Origin: Oscillospiraceae bacterium
GTDB lineage: Bacteria; Bacillota; Clostridia; Oscillospirales; SIG627
Assembly: GCA_015065085.1 (NCBI GenBank)
Contig: SVQW01000009.1
Span: 1 to 64,000, forward strand
Length of the DNA stretch: 64,000 bases
Reading direction: 5' to 3'
The notes under the pieces are model-generated. The model saw nothing but the letters and a program-made list of their open reading frames with translations, ran no database searches and was not told the origin of the DNA. The position numbers were made by a program, and so were the translations under genes. Below are positions 43,403-53,664 of this stretch, in pieces; positions within the stretch are counted from its first letter, which is position 1, and the number at the start of each line of letters is the position of its first letter.

Positions 43403-44362
43403 TCAGTTGTTTTTCATTGCGATGGCCTTTTTAGCCTTGTCGGCGATATCAGCCGCGGTAAGACCGTAAATCTTGAGCAGTTCTTCTGCAGGACCGGATT
43501 TACCGAATGTGTCCTGAATACCTACTTTGAGCACGGGTACGGGCTTTTCTTCGCAAAGTGCTTCGCAAACAGCACTACCCAGACCGCCCACAACGCTGTG
43601 TTCTTCGGCAGTAACGATAGCACCGGTTTCCTTAGCGGCTTTAATAAGAATGTCCTTATCAATAGGCTTGATGGTTGCTATGTTGATAACTCTTGCGCTG
43701 ATACCTTCAGCCGCCAGCATCTTAGCCGCTTCAATAGCCTGAGCAACCATAATACCGGTTGCAACAAGAGTAACATCCTTACCGTCGCTTATCATATCAC
43801 CCTTGCCGATTTCAAACTTGAAGGTGTCGGTGTCGTAAATTACAGGTACGCTGAGACGTCCGAATCTGAGGTAAACGGGACCGTCAAACTCAATAGCTGC
43901 CTTAACAGCCGCGCGTGCTTCGGTAGCATCTGCGGGGGTGAGAACTACCATTCCGGGGATAACTCTCATGAGAGCGAGGTCCTCGTTGCACTGATGTGTT
44001 GCGCCGTCTTCGCCAACGGTAATACCTGCATGGGTAGCACCTATTTTAACGTTGAGGTGAGGGTAGCCGATGGAGTTGCGGATAGGCTCAAATGCACGGC
44101 CTGCCGCGAACATTGCAAAAGAACTTGCAAAGGGGATTTTTCCGGTGGTTGCAAGACCTGCCGCAACAGAGATCATATCGCCTTCAGCAATACCGCAGTT
44201 GAAGAATCTCTCGGGGTACTTTTTGATGAAGGTGGCAGTTTTGGTGGACTTGGAAAGGTCAGCGTCCAGAACTACGATTCTTTCGTCGCAGCCGAACTCA
44301 GCCAGAGCGTTACCATATGCTTCACGGGTAGCAATTTTTTTACCGATTTCGTATATACTCAT
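43403..44362 (-). CDS. Transketolase, C-terminal subunit
   Basis: 319 residues: pyrimidine-binding and C-terminal domains of a split transketolase. Seen: RFFNCGIAEGDMISVAAGLA (catalytic Glu), GATHAGITVGEDGATHQCNE, VVLTPADATEARAA, VTAEEHSVVGGLGSAVCEAL. With the 277-residue partner 29 nt upstream it makes a whole thiamine-diphosphate transketolase for the pentose phosphate pathway. Split forms are known in clostridia and archaea. ATG with AGGAG. Confidence 0.93.
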   Translation of the reverse strand: MSIYEIGKKIATREAYGNALAEFGCDERIVVLDADLSKSTKTATFIKKYPERFFNCGIAEGDMISVAAGLATTGKIPFASSFAMFAAGRAFEPIRNSIGYPHLNVKIGATHAGITVGEDGATHQCNEDLALMRVIPGMVVLTPADATEARAAVKAAIEFDGPVYLRFGRLSVPVIYDTDTFKFEIGKGDMISDGKDVTLVATGIMVAQAIEAAKMLAAEGISARVINIATIKPIDKDILIKAAKETGAIVTAEEHSVVGGLGSAVCEALCEEKPVPVLKVGIQDTFGKSGPAEELLKIYGLTAADIADKAKKAIAMKNN

Positions 44363-44391
44363 TGTTGTGATACTCCTTTAATCTAAAAATA

Positions 44392-45225
44392 TTACAGATT
44401 TGCGTTTGCAGCGGTGATTTCGGCAATGGCCTGCTCGTACTGTTCCTTGTTGGGAGCGGTACCGTGCCAGGAAGCTTCGTTTTCCATGAAGGAAACGCCC
44501 TTACCCTTGATACATTTTGCAATGATTACGGTGGGCTTATCACTGGTTTCGGAAGCCTTGACTGCACTTTCTATTTCGTTGAAATCGTGACCGTTGATAA
44601 CGATTACGTTCCAGCCAAACGCCTTGTATTTTTCGTCTAAGGGAGTAGGATTCATAACCTTGGTTATGTCGCCGTCAATCTGAAGACCGTTGAAGTCAAC
44701 AAACGCGCAGAGATTATTCAGCTTATAGTGAGCCGCAAACATTGCAGCCTCCCAAACCTGACCTTCTTCCTGCTCGCCGTCGCCCATGATTGCGAATACT
44801 TTATAATTCTTGTTGGAAATCTTTGCTGAAAGAGCCATACCGCAGGCAGCGGAAATACCCAGACCGAGAGAACCGGTAGACATGTCAACGCCGGGAACCC
44901 CCTTCATATCGGGGTGACCCTGCAGAATGCTGTCGGAATGTCTGAAGGTTTTGAGAAGCTCGGTGGAGAAGAAACCTCTGTTAGCCAGAGTAGCATAAAG
45001 TGCGGGAGCAGTGTGACCCTTGGACAGTACGAAACGGTCACGGTCTTCCCATTTGGGATTTTTGGGATCAATATTCATCTTTTCAAAGAAAAGATAAGCC
45101 ATAATGTCAGCTATGGAGATTGAGCCGCCCGGATGACCGGAATTTGCGCTGTAAACGCACTCAAGTGCACCCATTCTGATATTGTTGGCAATTTTTTGTA
45201 ATTCTTTAACTCTTGCCTCTTGCAT
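44392..45225 (-). CDS. Transketolase, N-terminal subunit
   Basis: 277 residues with the thiamine-diphosphate binding half: SANSGHPGGSISIADIMAYL, KGHTAPALYATLA, TGSLGLGISAACGMAL, and IMGDGEQEEGQVWEAAMFAA (GDG...N-type motif). ATG with AGGAGG. It lies 51 nt downstream of the HAD gene cluster with no terminator between, so it might be expressed from the long upstream operon as well as alone. Confidence 0.93.
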   Translation of the reverse strand: MQEARVKELQKIANNIRMGALECVYSANSGHPGGSISIADIMAYLFFEKMNIDPKNPKWEDRDRFVLSKGHTAPALYATLANRGFFSTELLKTFRHSDSILQGHPDMKGVPGVDMSTGSLGLGISAACGMALSAKISNKNYKVFAIMGDGEQEEGQVWEAAMFAAHYKLNNLCAFVDFNGLQIDGDITKVMNPTPLDEKYKAFGWNVIVINGHDFNEIESAVKASETSDKPTVIIAKCIKGKGVSFMENEASWHGTAPNKEQYEQAIAEITAANANL

Positions 45226-45275
45226 GTTGTAAATCCTCCTGAAAATGTTTTATATTATATTTTTTTTGCTCGAAA

Positions 45276-46082
45276 TTAAAGTCTGCCGATAAGATCGGCA
45301 AGCGCTCCTTCGTTGTTGGAGCAAACTATTATATCGGATATATCTTTTATAATATCCAATGAGTTGGACGGGCATACGGCGACATCCGCCGATTTCAGCA
45401 TATCGTAGTCGTTTTCGTAATCACCCACGGCATATACTTTTGCATCAGGCAGTTCAAGCACCTTTTTAAGCTTTGCCAGTGCTTTGCCCTTGGTTGCATC
45501 CTTGTGCATGAATTCCACAAGGGTAGGGGCGGTGACTACGATTGAAAAACCGTATTCATTTATGCTTTCGGCAAATTCCCTGATTTTTTGAATGCTTTCC
45601 GCGGGTGCAGAAAATACCGCTTTGTAAAGCTTCATTTCAAAAAGCTTTTCCTTTGGTAATTCGGGAATACCGTTTCGGTAAACGGGAAGATCGTTTTTTG
45701 ATACGTTTTCAAGGTTATAAGTAACAAATCCGTTTTCCACATTCCATCTGACACCGATTCCCGGAAATTCATTTTCTACCCGCTGAGCAAATTCTTTTGC
45801 CGCTTCGGGGGGCATCACTACCTCTTCTGAACGGATATCAGTGGAAAAATCGTAAAGATACGCACCGTTTGAAAGTATCGCGGGCATATTGTTAAGACTG
45901 ATGGTATCCGGAATTATCTTTTTAAGAATACTCTCGTTACGTCCGGTGGAAAAGCTGAAATGTCCGCCGTTTTGTGTGAAATATTTTACAGCCTCCACAT
46001 TGTTTTGTGTCGGCTTGGAATTGTCATCGAAAAATGTACCGTCAAGATCGGTCACAATTATTATGTTATCAAACTTAGCCAA
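45276..46082 (-). CDS. Cof-type HAD phosphatase, tandem copy 3 (last)
   Basis: 268 residues. HAD motif I is VTDLDGTF (nucleophile Asp), motif II FSTGR and motif IV VGDYENDYDML, with a C2-type cap in between: the Cof/YwtE-like fold that hydrolyses sugar phosphates or FMN-like substrates. The start chosen is TTG 46082, which overlaps the upstream stop by 8 nt and has GAGGA 9 nt before it. This gives the same N-terminus (AKFDNIIIV) as the sister copies; an in-frame ATG at 46097 has no such match. It diverges from its sisters (TDLDGTF for SDMDGTF). Confidence 0.86.
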   Translation of the reverse strand: MAKFDNIIIVTDLDGTFFDDNSKPTQNNVEAVKYFTQNGGHFSFSTGRNESILKKIIPDTISLNNMPAILSNGAYLYDFSTDIRSEEVVMPPEAAKEFAQRVENEFPGIGVRWNVENGFVTYNLENVSKNDLPVYRNGIPELPKEKLFEMKLYKAVFSAPAESIQKIREFAESINEYGFSIVVTAPTLVEFMHKDATKGKALAKLKKVLELPDAKVYAVGDYENDYDMLKSADVAVCPSNSLDIIKDISDIIVCSNNEGALADLIGRL

Positions 46083-46899
46083 GATATTTTTCCTCAATTA
46101 TATTGATAAGATGGGCGACAGCACCCTCGTTGTTGCAGCAAACCATGAAGTCAGATGCTTGTTTTACTTTGTCCATTGCGTTTTCGGGACATACTGCATA
46201 ATCAGCAGCTTCAAGCATCTCAAGGTCGTTTTCATAATCTCCGATTGCAAAAATCTTCGATTGCGGAAAAGATTTTTTGATATATTCAATCGGCCTCGCT
46301 TTTGTAGCACCTGCGGGGTCGACTTCAATGTATCCTTCACCACCGGTTGTGCACTGCACATATTCACCGTAAACATTCTGAATGTGATCGCGCATGGAGT
46401 CAATAATGCTTTGCGGTCCCACAAAAAATATTTTCTGGACGTCAAGTGTTCCGATTTGCTCATGCTTTATTACATGGGAAAATTCGGGATAAGTTGTTTT
46501 GAAGTACTCAAAATTTCCCTTTTCGAATCTTTCGACAGCATAAAATTCATGGATTGTACGAAGCGTAAACGTGACACTGCCCGAAAAAGACATAATATAA
46601 CGTGAAATGTCACAAACCGCATTTTTGTTTATAAAAATTGTATCAAGCGGTAAATCATTTTTCGCATCGTAAATGCATGAACCGTTATGTATACCGAGTG
46701 GGGCGGTAACCAGATGCATTATTTCGGGAAAGCGCAGAGCAACGGTGGTATAACCACGTCCCGTGTTAAATGTAAAACGTCCGCCGTTTTTGTTAAAGTA
46801 CTCAATGGCTGACACATTTTCGAAAATAATCCTTGAATCATTCCCGAGAAAAGTCCCGTCCATGTCGGAGGCAATAACAATGTTATCAAATTTACCCAA
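46075..46899 (-). CDS. Cof-type HAD phosphatase, tandem copy 2
   Basis: 274 residues. Motifs: IASDMDGTFLGND (motif I), FNTGRG (motif II), KARPIEYIKKSF (motif III Lys region), IGDYENDLEMLEAADY (motif IV). The start is TTG 46899 with GAGGAG upstream, overlapping the previous stop by 8 nt. The last residues EEKYLG encode the ribosome site of copy 3. The substrate is unknown. Confidence 0.88.
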   Translation of the reverse strand: MGKFDNIVIASDMDGTFLGNDSRIIFENVSAIEYFNKNGGRFTFNTGRGYTTVALRFPEIMHLVTAPLGIHNGSCIYDAKNDLPLDTIFINKNAVCDISRYIMSFSGSVTFTLRTIHEFYAVERFEKGNFEYFKTTYPEFSHVIKHEQIGTLDVQKIFFVGPQSIIDSMRDHIQNVYGEYVQCTTGGEGYIEVDPAGATKARPIEYIKKSFPQSKIFAIGDYENDLEMLEAADYAVCPENAMDKVKQASDFMVCCNNEGAVAHLINIIEEKYLG

Positions 46900-47719
46900 T
46901 GTATTTCTCCTCGATTATGCGGATAAGATCAGCAACAGCACCTTTGTCATGGTGGCAAACATGGATTTGTGCGACTTCTTTTACTTTGTCCATTGCGTTG
47001 TCCGGGCATGCACCGAAATCCGCAGTTTTTATCATGTCAATATCGTTTTCATAATCGCCAATGGCAAAAAACTTTGCATTCTCCAAGCCCTCGAGCTTTC
47101 TGAGATGTGGTATAACTATTGACTTTTTAACTCCCTTTGGCATTATTTCTATGTACCCGGAGCCTGCAGAAGTACATTCAACTGTGTCTGAAAAAGTGTT
47201 TTCGATATATTCACGCACGGAAGCTATTTTTTCCGTATTACCTGAAAATACGATTTTGTTTACAGAGCGTTTTGTTGCCTCATCAACAGTGAGCGCAAAG
47301 CAACGTTCGGGCCAACGCTTTGCAAATATATCAAAATCACCGGAGCTTCTTCCGTCTATTTTAAGAAAAGAAAAAGCACAGCGGAATGTAAAATCAATAC
47401 TTTCGGGCAATGTCAGAAGGTATTCGGTGACATCATTTACTGCTTTTGGCACTATGCAAATTTCGTCAAAAATTTCTTGTTTTTGTGTGTCAAACAAATA
47501 GCATCCGTTGTGAAAGCCTATCGGGGCATTTACGGCGTCGACAGCACCATCCAACGATGCAACGGCAGGATGGTTACGTCCCGTCACAAATGTGAATTTT
47601 CCGCCGTTTTGACGGAAATATTCAATAGCCTTCATGTTTTCGGGCACAATCCTTGATTTTGAAGCCAAGAAAGTTCCGTCCATATCGGAAACGATAACAA
47701 TGTTACTGAATTTTGCCAC
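46892..47719 (-). CDS. Cof-type HAD phosphatase, tandem copy 1
   Basis: 275 residues. Motifs: IVSDMDGTFLASK, FVTGRNH, KSIVIPHLRKLEG, IGDYENDIDMIKTADFG. The start is GTG 47719 with AGAGGT upstream, overlapping the pseudouridine synthase stop by 17 nt. It ends in EEKYIG, whose codons carry the GAGGAG ribosome site of copy 2. Closest to copy 2 by eye, so at least two duplications gave the three genes. Confidence 0.88.
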   Translation of the reverse strand: MAKFSNIVIVSDMDGTFLASKSRIVPENMKAIEYFRQNGGKFTFVTGRNHPAVASLDGAVDAVNAPIGFHNGCYLFDTQKQEIFDEICIVPKAVNDVTEYLLTLPESIDFTFRCAFSFLKIDGRSSGDFDIFAKRWPERCFALTVDEATKRSVNKIVFSGNTEKIASVREYIENTFSDTVECTSAGSGYIEIMPKGVKKSIVIPHLRKLEGLENAKFFAIGDYENDIDMIKTADFGACPDNAMDKVKEVAQIHVCHHDKGAVADLIRIIEEKYIG

Positions 47720-48644
47720 TTGGCATACCTCTGAGCTTTTCCAGAAATTTAGTAAAATAGTCGGGCAACTTACCGCTGAAAAACAGCTCTTGCTTTGTTA
47801 TGGGATGGACAAAGCCTATTTCTTTAGCGTAAAGAAGCTGACCGTTGAACTTGTTTTTGTCTTTCTTCACAAAAGACGATGCGTAAACATCGTCACCTAC
47901 AACGGGGTGACCAAGATAATTCGTATGAACTCTTATCTGATGTGTACGACCTGTTTCCAGTGTCAGCTCCGTGTAAGTGTAATTGTCGAAACGCTCCAGC
48001 ACTCTGTAATGGGTTACGGCGTTTCGCACACCTTGTTTTTCCTTGTCATATACTGCCATTTTCTTTCGGTCGCTTGGGTGGCGCCCGATTGGCATATCCA
48101 CCGTTCCGCTGTCGCTTTTCAGCCGGCCGTAAAGTATAGCGTGATAGCGTCTGACAAAGGAATGAACTTTTATTTGTTCCGCAAGGCCCTCATGAGAAGC
48201 ATCGTTTTTGGCTATAATCAGAAGTCCTGCGGTGTTTTTGTCAATTCTGTGAACTATTCCCGGGCGTATTTTGCCGTTTATTCCGGAAAGGGAATCTTTG
48301 CAATGATGCAACAGAGCGTTTACAAGTGTACCGCTGTAATTGCCGGCAGCGGGATGTACTACCATACCCTGCGGCTTGTCTACCACCAATAAATCGTTAT
48401 CTTCGTATACAATATTAAGCGGTAAATCCTCCGCAACCGTGTCTATTGCCACGGGGGCATCAATCTGCAGATATACGGCATCACCGGAATTCAGGATAAG
48501 ATTCTTTTTAGCCGGTTTGCCGTTTACTGTAATCTTTTCGTTTTCACACATCTGTGCGGCATGTGAACGCGTCATTTCGGCGTTTTTCGCCAAGAACATA
48601 TCAAGGCGTATGCCGTTTTCACTGCATGTTATCAGTTTTTCCAT
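47703..48644 (-). CDS. RluD-like 23S rRNA pseudouridine synthase
   Basis: 313 residues. An N-terminal S4 domain (RLDMFLAKNAEMTRSHAAQM), then the RluA-family catalytic region: VVDKPQGMVVHPA, GIVHRIDKNTAGLLIIAK with the active Asp, ETGRTHQIRVHTNYLGHPVVGD. Makes pseudouridine in the 23S helix 69 in relatives. The ATG at 48644 has AAGGA 8 nt upstream; a GTG at 48650 lies too close to that site. Overlaps lspA by 26 nt. Confidence 0.92.
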   Translation of the reverse strand: MEKLITCSENGIRLDMFLAKNAEMTRSHAAQMCENEKITVNGKPAKKNLILNSGDAVYLQIDAPVAIDTVAEDLPLNIVYEDNDLLVVDKPQGMVVHPAAGNYSGTLVNALLHHCKDSLSGINGKIRPGIVHRIDKNTAGLLIIAKNDASHEGLAEQIKVHSFVRRYHAILYGRLKSDSGTVDMPIGRHPSDRKKMAVYDKEKQGVRNAVTHYRVLERFDNYTYTELTLETGRTHQIRVHTNYLGHPVVGDDVYASSFVKKDKNKFNGQLLYAKEIGFVHPITKQELFFSGKLPDYFTKFLEKLRGMPSGKIQ

Positions 48645-49125
48645 CGGCACTGTCCTTGCTTTTTTTGCTTTTTTCTTGTGAAATAATATCGGTTATCAGC
48701 CAAAGTACCAGCAAAACGGCACCTACCGTCACGGCACAGTCGGCAACATTGAATACCGGAAAATCGATGAGCTTGAAATATATAAAATCCACCACTGCAC
48801 CGTCAGTGTAAAACAATCTGTCTATCATATTCCCGATGCCGCCACCGATAATCATGGCAAGCGAGATTCTGAAAAGCCTACCGCTTTCTTTGGAACAGAA
48901 AAGACAAACCAGCATGAGAATAATGGCGACTGCGGATACTGTCATAAATATCCATCGGCTGTCAGCCAGCATTCCCCATGCCGCACCGCGGTTTCGTACA
49001 AAGTGGAATTCCAGTATACCGTCTATAATGGGATAACTGCGAATAGGGGCGAGCAGAGTCAACGCCCAATATTTGGTTATCTGATCGGCTGCTACCACCA
49101 AAATTATAATAAATAACGCTAACAT
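48619..49125 (-). CDS. lspA: Lipoprotein signal peptidase LspA
   Basis: 168 residues with four membrane helices. The catalytic Asp pair is visible in GGIGNMIDRLFYTDGAVVDF and FNVADCAVTVG. It cuts the signal peptide of diacylated prolipoproteins such as the several lipoproteins in this window. Follows ileS by 25 nt. Confidence 0.95.
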   Translation of the reverse strand: MLALFIIILVVAADQITKYWALTLLAPIRSYPIIDGILEFHFVRNRGAAWGMLADSRWIFMTVSAVAIILMLVCLFCSKESGRLFRISLAMIIGGGIGNMIDRLFYTDGAVVDFIYFKLIDFPVFNVADCAVTVGAVLLVLWLITDIISQEKSKKSKDSADGKTDNMQ

Positions 49126-49150
49126 CTGCTCTCCCTGAAATTCAAATTAA

Positions 49151-51967
49151 TTAACCGTTTATGATATCACGGCAACGGTGGCAAATAGCCTGACCTGCCT
49201 CGTCGGTGTCATACTCGGTGACGTACATCCAGCAACGTGCGCACTTCTCGCCGTCTGCGGGAGCGACCTTTACGGCTATACCGCTGTCGGTTTCGTTGAA
49301 TGCATCTGCAGGCGCCGCATCGTATGAAAGCTCAACCTGAGAAACAATAAATACAGTGGCAAGCATATCCTTGAAGCTTTCAAACTGCGCCATAACATCG
49401 CTGCCCTTTTCACCGTAAACGGTGATTTTCGCCTCAAGAGATTTACCGATAACCTTTTCGGCACGCGCTTTTTCAAGTGCTTTCATAACATCGTCGCGGA
49501 AATCAAAGAGGTGATTGTATTTTTCCTCAACAGCCGCGTTTACATACAAGGGGTTTACGCACGGCATATCGTTGAAGAATACACTTGCGGTATCTTCATC
49601 GGCGGTATGAGCCATGTGTGTCCAGGTTTCCTCGGCGGTGAAGGAAAGGATAGGAGCGATAAGGCGGGTAAGAGAGTTTGCAATAATATACATTGCGGTC
49701 TGCGCCGAACGGCGTGCGAGAGATTTTGCATTTTCGACATAAACTCTGTCTTTTGTAATGTCAATATAAAGCTTTGACATGTCGATTGTACAGAAATTAT
49801 GAATGTCGTGATAGATATAATGGAAAGTATAGCTGTCATATGCAGCACGTACACGTTCAACGAGACCATTGAGACGGGAAAGAGCCCACTTATCTATTTC
49901 CACCATATCTTCGTACTTAACTGCATCAACGTTGGGGTCAAAAGCATTTTCGCCTTCACCTACGTTGGCAAGGAGTATTCTGATGGTATTTCTTATCTTT
50001 CTGTATATTTCGGAAAGCTGTTTGAGAATATCCTTGGAAATTCGCTGGTCGCCTGTTATATCAACGCTGGAAACCCACAGACGCAGAACATCCGCACCGT
50101 ATTCTTTGGTAACCTGCAGAGGGTCAATACCGTTGCCCAGTGACTTGGACATCTTTTTACCTTCGCCGTCCACTGTCATACCGTGGGTTATAACACCCTT
50201 GTAAGGAGCCACACCGCGTGTAGCAACGGAGGTGAGAAGGGAGGACTGGAACCATCCGCGGTACTGGTCGTTTCCTTCAATATATAAGTCCGCAGGGAAT
50301 GCATGATTTTCTCTTTCCAGAACAGAAGCATAGGAAGAACCGGAGTCGAACCATACGTCCATTATATCGGTTTCCTTTTCAAGCTCGTGGCATCCGCATT
50401 CGCACGCGCAAAGCTCACCCAGGATTTCTTTTGCACTGTACTTGTACCATGCGTCCGAGCCTTCTTTTCTGAACAGGTCTGCAACGGCTTTTATGGTTGC
50501 CTTGGAAATTATGGGCTTGTGGCAGTCCGCACAGTAGAATATCGGAATCGGCACACCCCAGATACGCTGACGCGAGATACACCAGTCCGCACGGTCGCGA
50601 ACCATGTTTTCAATTCTCTGTTCGCCCCAGTCGGGAATCCATTTGACAGATTTGATTGCCGCGAGAGCTTCATCCTTAAAGCCGTCAACAGAACAGAACC
50701 ACTGCTCGGTAGCACGGTAAATAATAGGACTCTTGCAACGCCAGCAGTGAGGATACTGATGGACGATTTTTTCAACAGCAAGAAGTGCTCCGCTTTCGCG
50801 TATATCGTTGAGAATAGCAACATTTGCTTCTGCAACGGGCAAGCCGTTATACTTGCCTGCAAGCTCGTTGAGACGTCCCTTGGAGTCAACGGGAACGATA
50901 ATATTTTCCTTCAGATTTTTGTATTTGAGGCATACCTGATAGTCCTCAAGACCATGACCGGGCGCAGTATGGACAGAACCCGTACCGCTGTCAAGACTTA
51001 CGTGGTCGCCTACAATGATGGGGGATACACGGTCAATGAAAGGATGTGCACATTCGATGAACTCGAGGTCGCTTCCCTTAAACTTGGCAAGACACTCACC
51101 GTTTTCAAGACCTGCCGCTTTTTCGGTGGAAGCGATAAGCTCGGTTGCGAGTACATAGCACTCGTCGCCGTATTTCATTACGGAATATTCAAAATCGGGT
51201 CCTACGCAAATTGCCATATTACCCGGAAGAGTCCAGGTTGTGGTGGTCCAGATTACAAAGTATATCTTTTCACCTTTAAGCTGAGAGAAAACTCCCTTAT
51301 CATCTGTTACGAGGAATTTTACGTAGATGGAATCGCAGGGGTCATCGCTGTATTCGATTTCAGCTTCCGCCAGAGCGGTTTCGTCATGAGCACACCAGTA
51401 AACAGGCTTCATACCCTTGTAGATGTACTTCTTTTCAGCCATTTCACCGAATATTTCTATCTGCTTTGCTTCAAACTCGTTCTGCAGTGTGAGGTAAGGA
51501 TGATCATAGTCGCCAAGTGAACCAAGACGCAAAAACTGTGTTTTTTGATTATTGACACAGTTTTTTGCAAATTCGGTGCAAAGAGCACGGAATTTGACGG
51601 GGTCGGTGGCATTGCGGTTAATGTTGTGCTTCTTTATCATCTGAAGCTCAATAGGCAGACCGTGAGTGTCCCAACCGGGAACATATGGCGCCTTAAAGCC
51701 ACTCATGTTTTTGTTTTTGATGACAAAGTCTTTTATGATTTTGTTGAGGGCATGACCGATGTGAATATCACCGTTTGCGTAAGGGGGACCGTCATGCAGA
51801 ACAAACAACGGCTTACCGTCATTTTTCTCCATCAATTTGTCATAAAGCTTTTCTTCTTCCCATTTTTTCTGTATCTCCGGCTCTTTTTGAGGGAGATTGG
51901 CACGCATGGGGAAAGAAGTAATCGGTAAATTAAGCGTGCCGGCGTAATCTTTTTTCTCAGATGCCAT
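49151..51967 (-). CDS. ileS: Isoleucyl-tRNA synthetase
   Basis: 938 residues. HIGH motif in [13 protein letters not shown], editing-domain segments ([32 protein letters not shown]), the [18 protein letters not shown] region, the [11 protein letters not shown] catalytic loop, and a C-terminal zinc site [10 protein letters not shown]...CHRC. A complete bacterial-type enzyme. No T-box leader exists between it and divIVA (31 nt), so control comes from the operon. Confidence 0.97.
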   Translation of the reverse strand: MASEKKDYAGTLNLPITSFPMRANLPQKEPEIQKKWEEEKLYDKLMEKNDGKPLFVLHDGPPYANGDIHIGHALNKIIKDFVIKNKNMSGFKAPYVPGWDTHGLPIELQMIKKHNINRNATDPVKFRALCTEFAKNCVNNQKTQFLRLGSLGDYDHPYLTLQNEFEAKQIEIFGEMAEKKYIYKGMKPVYWCAHDETALAEAEIEYSDDPCDSIYVKFLVTDDKGVFSQLKGEKIYFVIWTTTTWTLPGNMAICVGPDFEYSVMKYGDECYVLATELIASTEKAAGLENGECLAKFKGSDLEFIECAHPFIDRVSPIIVGDHVSLDSGTGSVHTAPGHGLEDYQVCLKYKNLKENIIVPVDSKGRLNELAGKYNGLPVAEANVAILNDIRESGALLAVEKIVHQYPHCWRCKSPIIYRATEQWFCSVDGFKDEALAAIKSVKWIPDWGEQRIENMVRDRADWCISRQRIWGVPIPIFYCADCHKPIISKATIKAVADLFRKEGSDAWYKYSAKEILGELCACECGCHELEKETDIMDVWFDSGSSYASVLERENHAFPADLYIEGNDQYRGWFQSSLLTSVATRGVAPYKGVITHGMTVDGEGKKMSKSLGNGIDPLQVTKEYGADVLRLWVSSVDITGDQRISKDILKQLSEIYRKIRNTIRILLANVGEGENAFDPNVDAVKYEDMVEIDKWALSRLNGLVERVRAAYDSYTFHYIYHDIHNFCTIDMSKLYIDITKDRVYVENAKSLARRSAQTAMYIIANSLTRLIAPILSFTAEETWTHMAHTADEDTASVFFNDMPCVNPLYVNAAVEEKYNHLFDFRDDVMKALEKARAEKVIGKSLEAKITVYGEKGSDVMAQFESFKDMLATVFIVSQVELSYDAAPADAFNETDSGIAVKVAPADGEKCARCWMYVTEYDTDEAGQAICHRCRDIING

Positions 51968-51998
51968 GTCTATTTGCTCCTATTCGTTGTGAATTATA

Positions 51999-52586
51999 TT
52001 ATTCCTGGTCATTACTGCCCTTTGAGGCATTGTCGGAAGATTTTGCTTCCGTAAGATCGTAAGAGGATTCGGTATCTATGGAGAGAAGCTGTTTTTTAAG
52101 CTCTCCGCCTTCGGGAATGCTGTTTTTTATGGTTTCTATATCAGCGCCTGCGGATTCCTTGAGAAATTTCAACTGCTCTACATACAGATTGAGAACATTT
52201 TCACGGAATTCGTCTGCTGAAGCGCGGAGCTTTTCAAGAGCTTCTTTTTCGGCGGCAAGCTTTTTCTCGGTTTCTGAAATTATTTCCTCGCTGCGCTCGC
52301 GTATTTTAAGTATAACACCGTCGGCTTTTTCCTGTGACTGTTTGATAATTGTTTCGCCCATCTTCTGAGCCTTGACAAGAGTTTTGCGGATTGCCTCTTC
52401 TTCGTCGCTGAGCTGTTCGAGACGCTCGTTTGCCGCAGAAAGCTGTTTGTCAAGCTCCAGATTGGACCTGTAAAGCTCGGTGTACTTTTCGATAATAAAA
52501 TCAATGTGACTGTCAACTTCTGCGGGATTGTATCCGCGGAAGGACTGAGTGAACTGCTTATTCTTTAATTCATGCGGAGGTATCAT
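51999..52586 (-). CDS. divIVA: DivIVA-family septum-site protein
   Basis: 195 residues. The N-terminal membrane-binding part MIPPHELKNKQFTQSFRGYN, with the PAEVDSHIDFI signature, is followed by long coiled coil (about 30-150) and an acidic tail. It marks curved membrane at division sites and poles. In the ylm-type operon between ylmH and ileS. Confidence 0.93.
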   Translation of the reverse strand: MIPPHELKNKQFTQSFRGYNPAEVDSHIDFIIEKYTELYRSNLELDKQLSAANERLEQLSDEEEAIRKTLVKAQKMGETIIKQSQEKADGVILKIRERSEEIISETEKKLAAEKEALEKLRASADEFRENVLNLYVEQLKFLKESAGADIETIKNSIPEGGELKKQLLSIDTESSYDLTEAKSSDNASKGSNDQE

Positions 52587-52607
52587 AGCATGTTCCTTTC
52601 ATGTGGA

Positions 52608-53363
52608 TCAAAGATATTTTTTTAGGTTTATGCGTATTTTGTCTTTTTTTGTGAGTCCGCCGTTCTGCTCAAAAATAAACTTTCCCTTTTTGTGCACCGA
52701 AAACACATCTCCCGGCTTGAGCGATATATCCGGACGAGTTGCGGTGTTGTGGTTCAAAGTGACCTTACCTTCGGAAATAAGGGAAACCGCACCGCTTCGC
52801 GAAGCATGCACGGCTCCTGCCACAACGCTGTCAAGACGTATCGAGGAAACGGTGAATGATATGTTTTCAAACTTTCGCTGTATGTCGGGAACAAAGCCCT
52901 CCGGCATCAACGTGCATTTGACGGTAGCACGACCTATTTTAGAAACGGCACCGCACAGATATTGTGCCATATTATCTTCATCGTATATGGCGGCAAAAGC
53001 GGTTTTATCATCAGTGAGAACTATATCCCCCAATATTTCACGCTTGACACCGCACCCCAGAATAGCTCCCATGCAATCACGATGCGAGAGGGAAGAAAAC
53101 TTGTCGGCAGTAAACTTTAAAAAGGATATAGGGAAATTTTCCCGGTTTGGAGTGTCGGGAAAAATGCCGAGGCATTTGCGCTCGGCATCATTGTATCCGC
53201 CCCAAAACATATAATCATGAAATGCAAGTGATTTCAAAACTTCGGTAATTTCACACTGCTCTTTTTCATCGCAAAAACCCAGCGTGAAACTCATATACCG
53301 CTCGCGTGCGTTGTAGACGGCATCAGATATTCTGTTGGCAAGTAAACTGTTTTCCATATGCAA
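52608..53363 (-). CDS. ylmH: YlmH-type S4 RNA-binding protein
   Basis: 251 residues. A YlmH-type N-terminal two-domain part (YMFWGGYNDAERKCLGIFPD, HRDCMGAILGCGVKREILGD) and a C-terminal S4 domain (SSIRLDSVVAGAVHASRSGA, LKPGDVFSVHKKGKF). In relatives it acts in division or on stalled ribosomes. It abuts yggT with no gap. Confidence 0.9.
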   Translation of the reverse strand: MHMENSLLANRISDAVYNARERYMSFTLGFCDEKEQCEITEVLKSLAFHDYMFWGGYNDAERKCLGIFPDTPNRENFPISFLKFTADKFSSLSHRDCMGAILGCGVKREILGDIVLTDDKTAFAAIYDEDNMAQYLCGAVSKIGRATVKCTLMPEGFVPDIQRKFENISFTVSSIRLDSVVAGAVHASRSGAVSLISEGKVTLNHNTATRPDISLKPGDVFSVHKKGKFIFEQNGGLTKKDKIRINLKKYL

Positions 53364-53639
53364 TCAGATGACAGGCAACAAAGAACGTATGATAATGATT
53401 ATAAAGAATGTTACCATGAATGAGGTGTCAATTGGCAGTCCCTGCATGATATTGAAGCGCTCCATAAATGATCTTACGGGTGTAATAATGGGCTCCGTGA
53501 CAGAATATATGAAATTGACAACGGCATTATCACCCATAGTGGGGATCCAGGAAAGAACTGCGCGTAACATCATCAGAAATTGAACCGCATCCAGTAAAAG
53601 CCGCAGGGTTCTGACAAGTGTGGCAATGATATCGTACAT
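53364..53639 (-). CDS. YggT-family membrane protein
   Basis: 91 residues with two membrane helices and the conserved LRAVLSWIPTMGDNAVVNF, SVTEPIITPVRSFM and LPIDTSFMVTFFIIIII order of YggT/YlmG. Involved in membrane or division functions not fully known. Between sepF and ylmH as in most Firmicutes. Confidence 0.92.
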   Translation of the reverse strand: MYDIIATLVRTLRLLLDAVQFLMMLRAVLSWIPTMGDNAVVNFIYSVTEPIITPVRSFMERFNIMQGLPIDTSFMVTFFIIIIIRSLLPVI

Positions 53640-53664
53640 AGTGCGGTATTACTCTGCTATGTAC

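Noticed and set aside
50303..51520. Long plus-strand ORF (405 codons)
   Set aside because: It lies entirely inside ileS on the other strand, has no ribosome site, and its translation is not protein-like; a shadow of ileS.
51968..51998. T-box leader for ileS
   Set aside because: Only 31 nt lie between divIVA and ileS, with no specifier hairpin.
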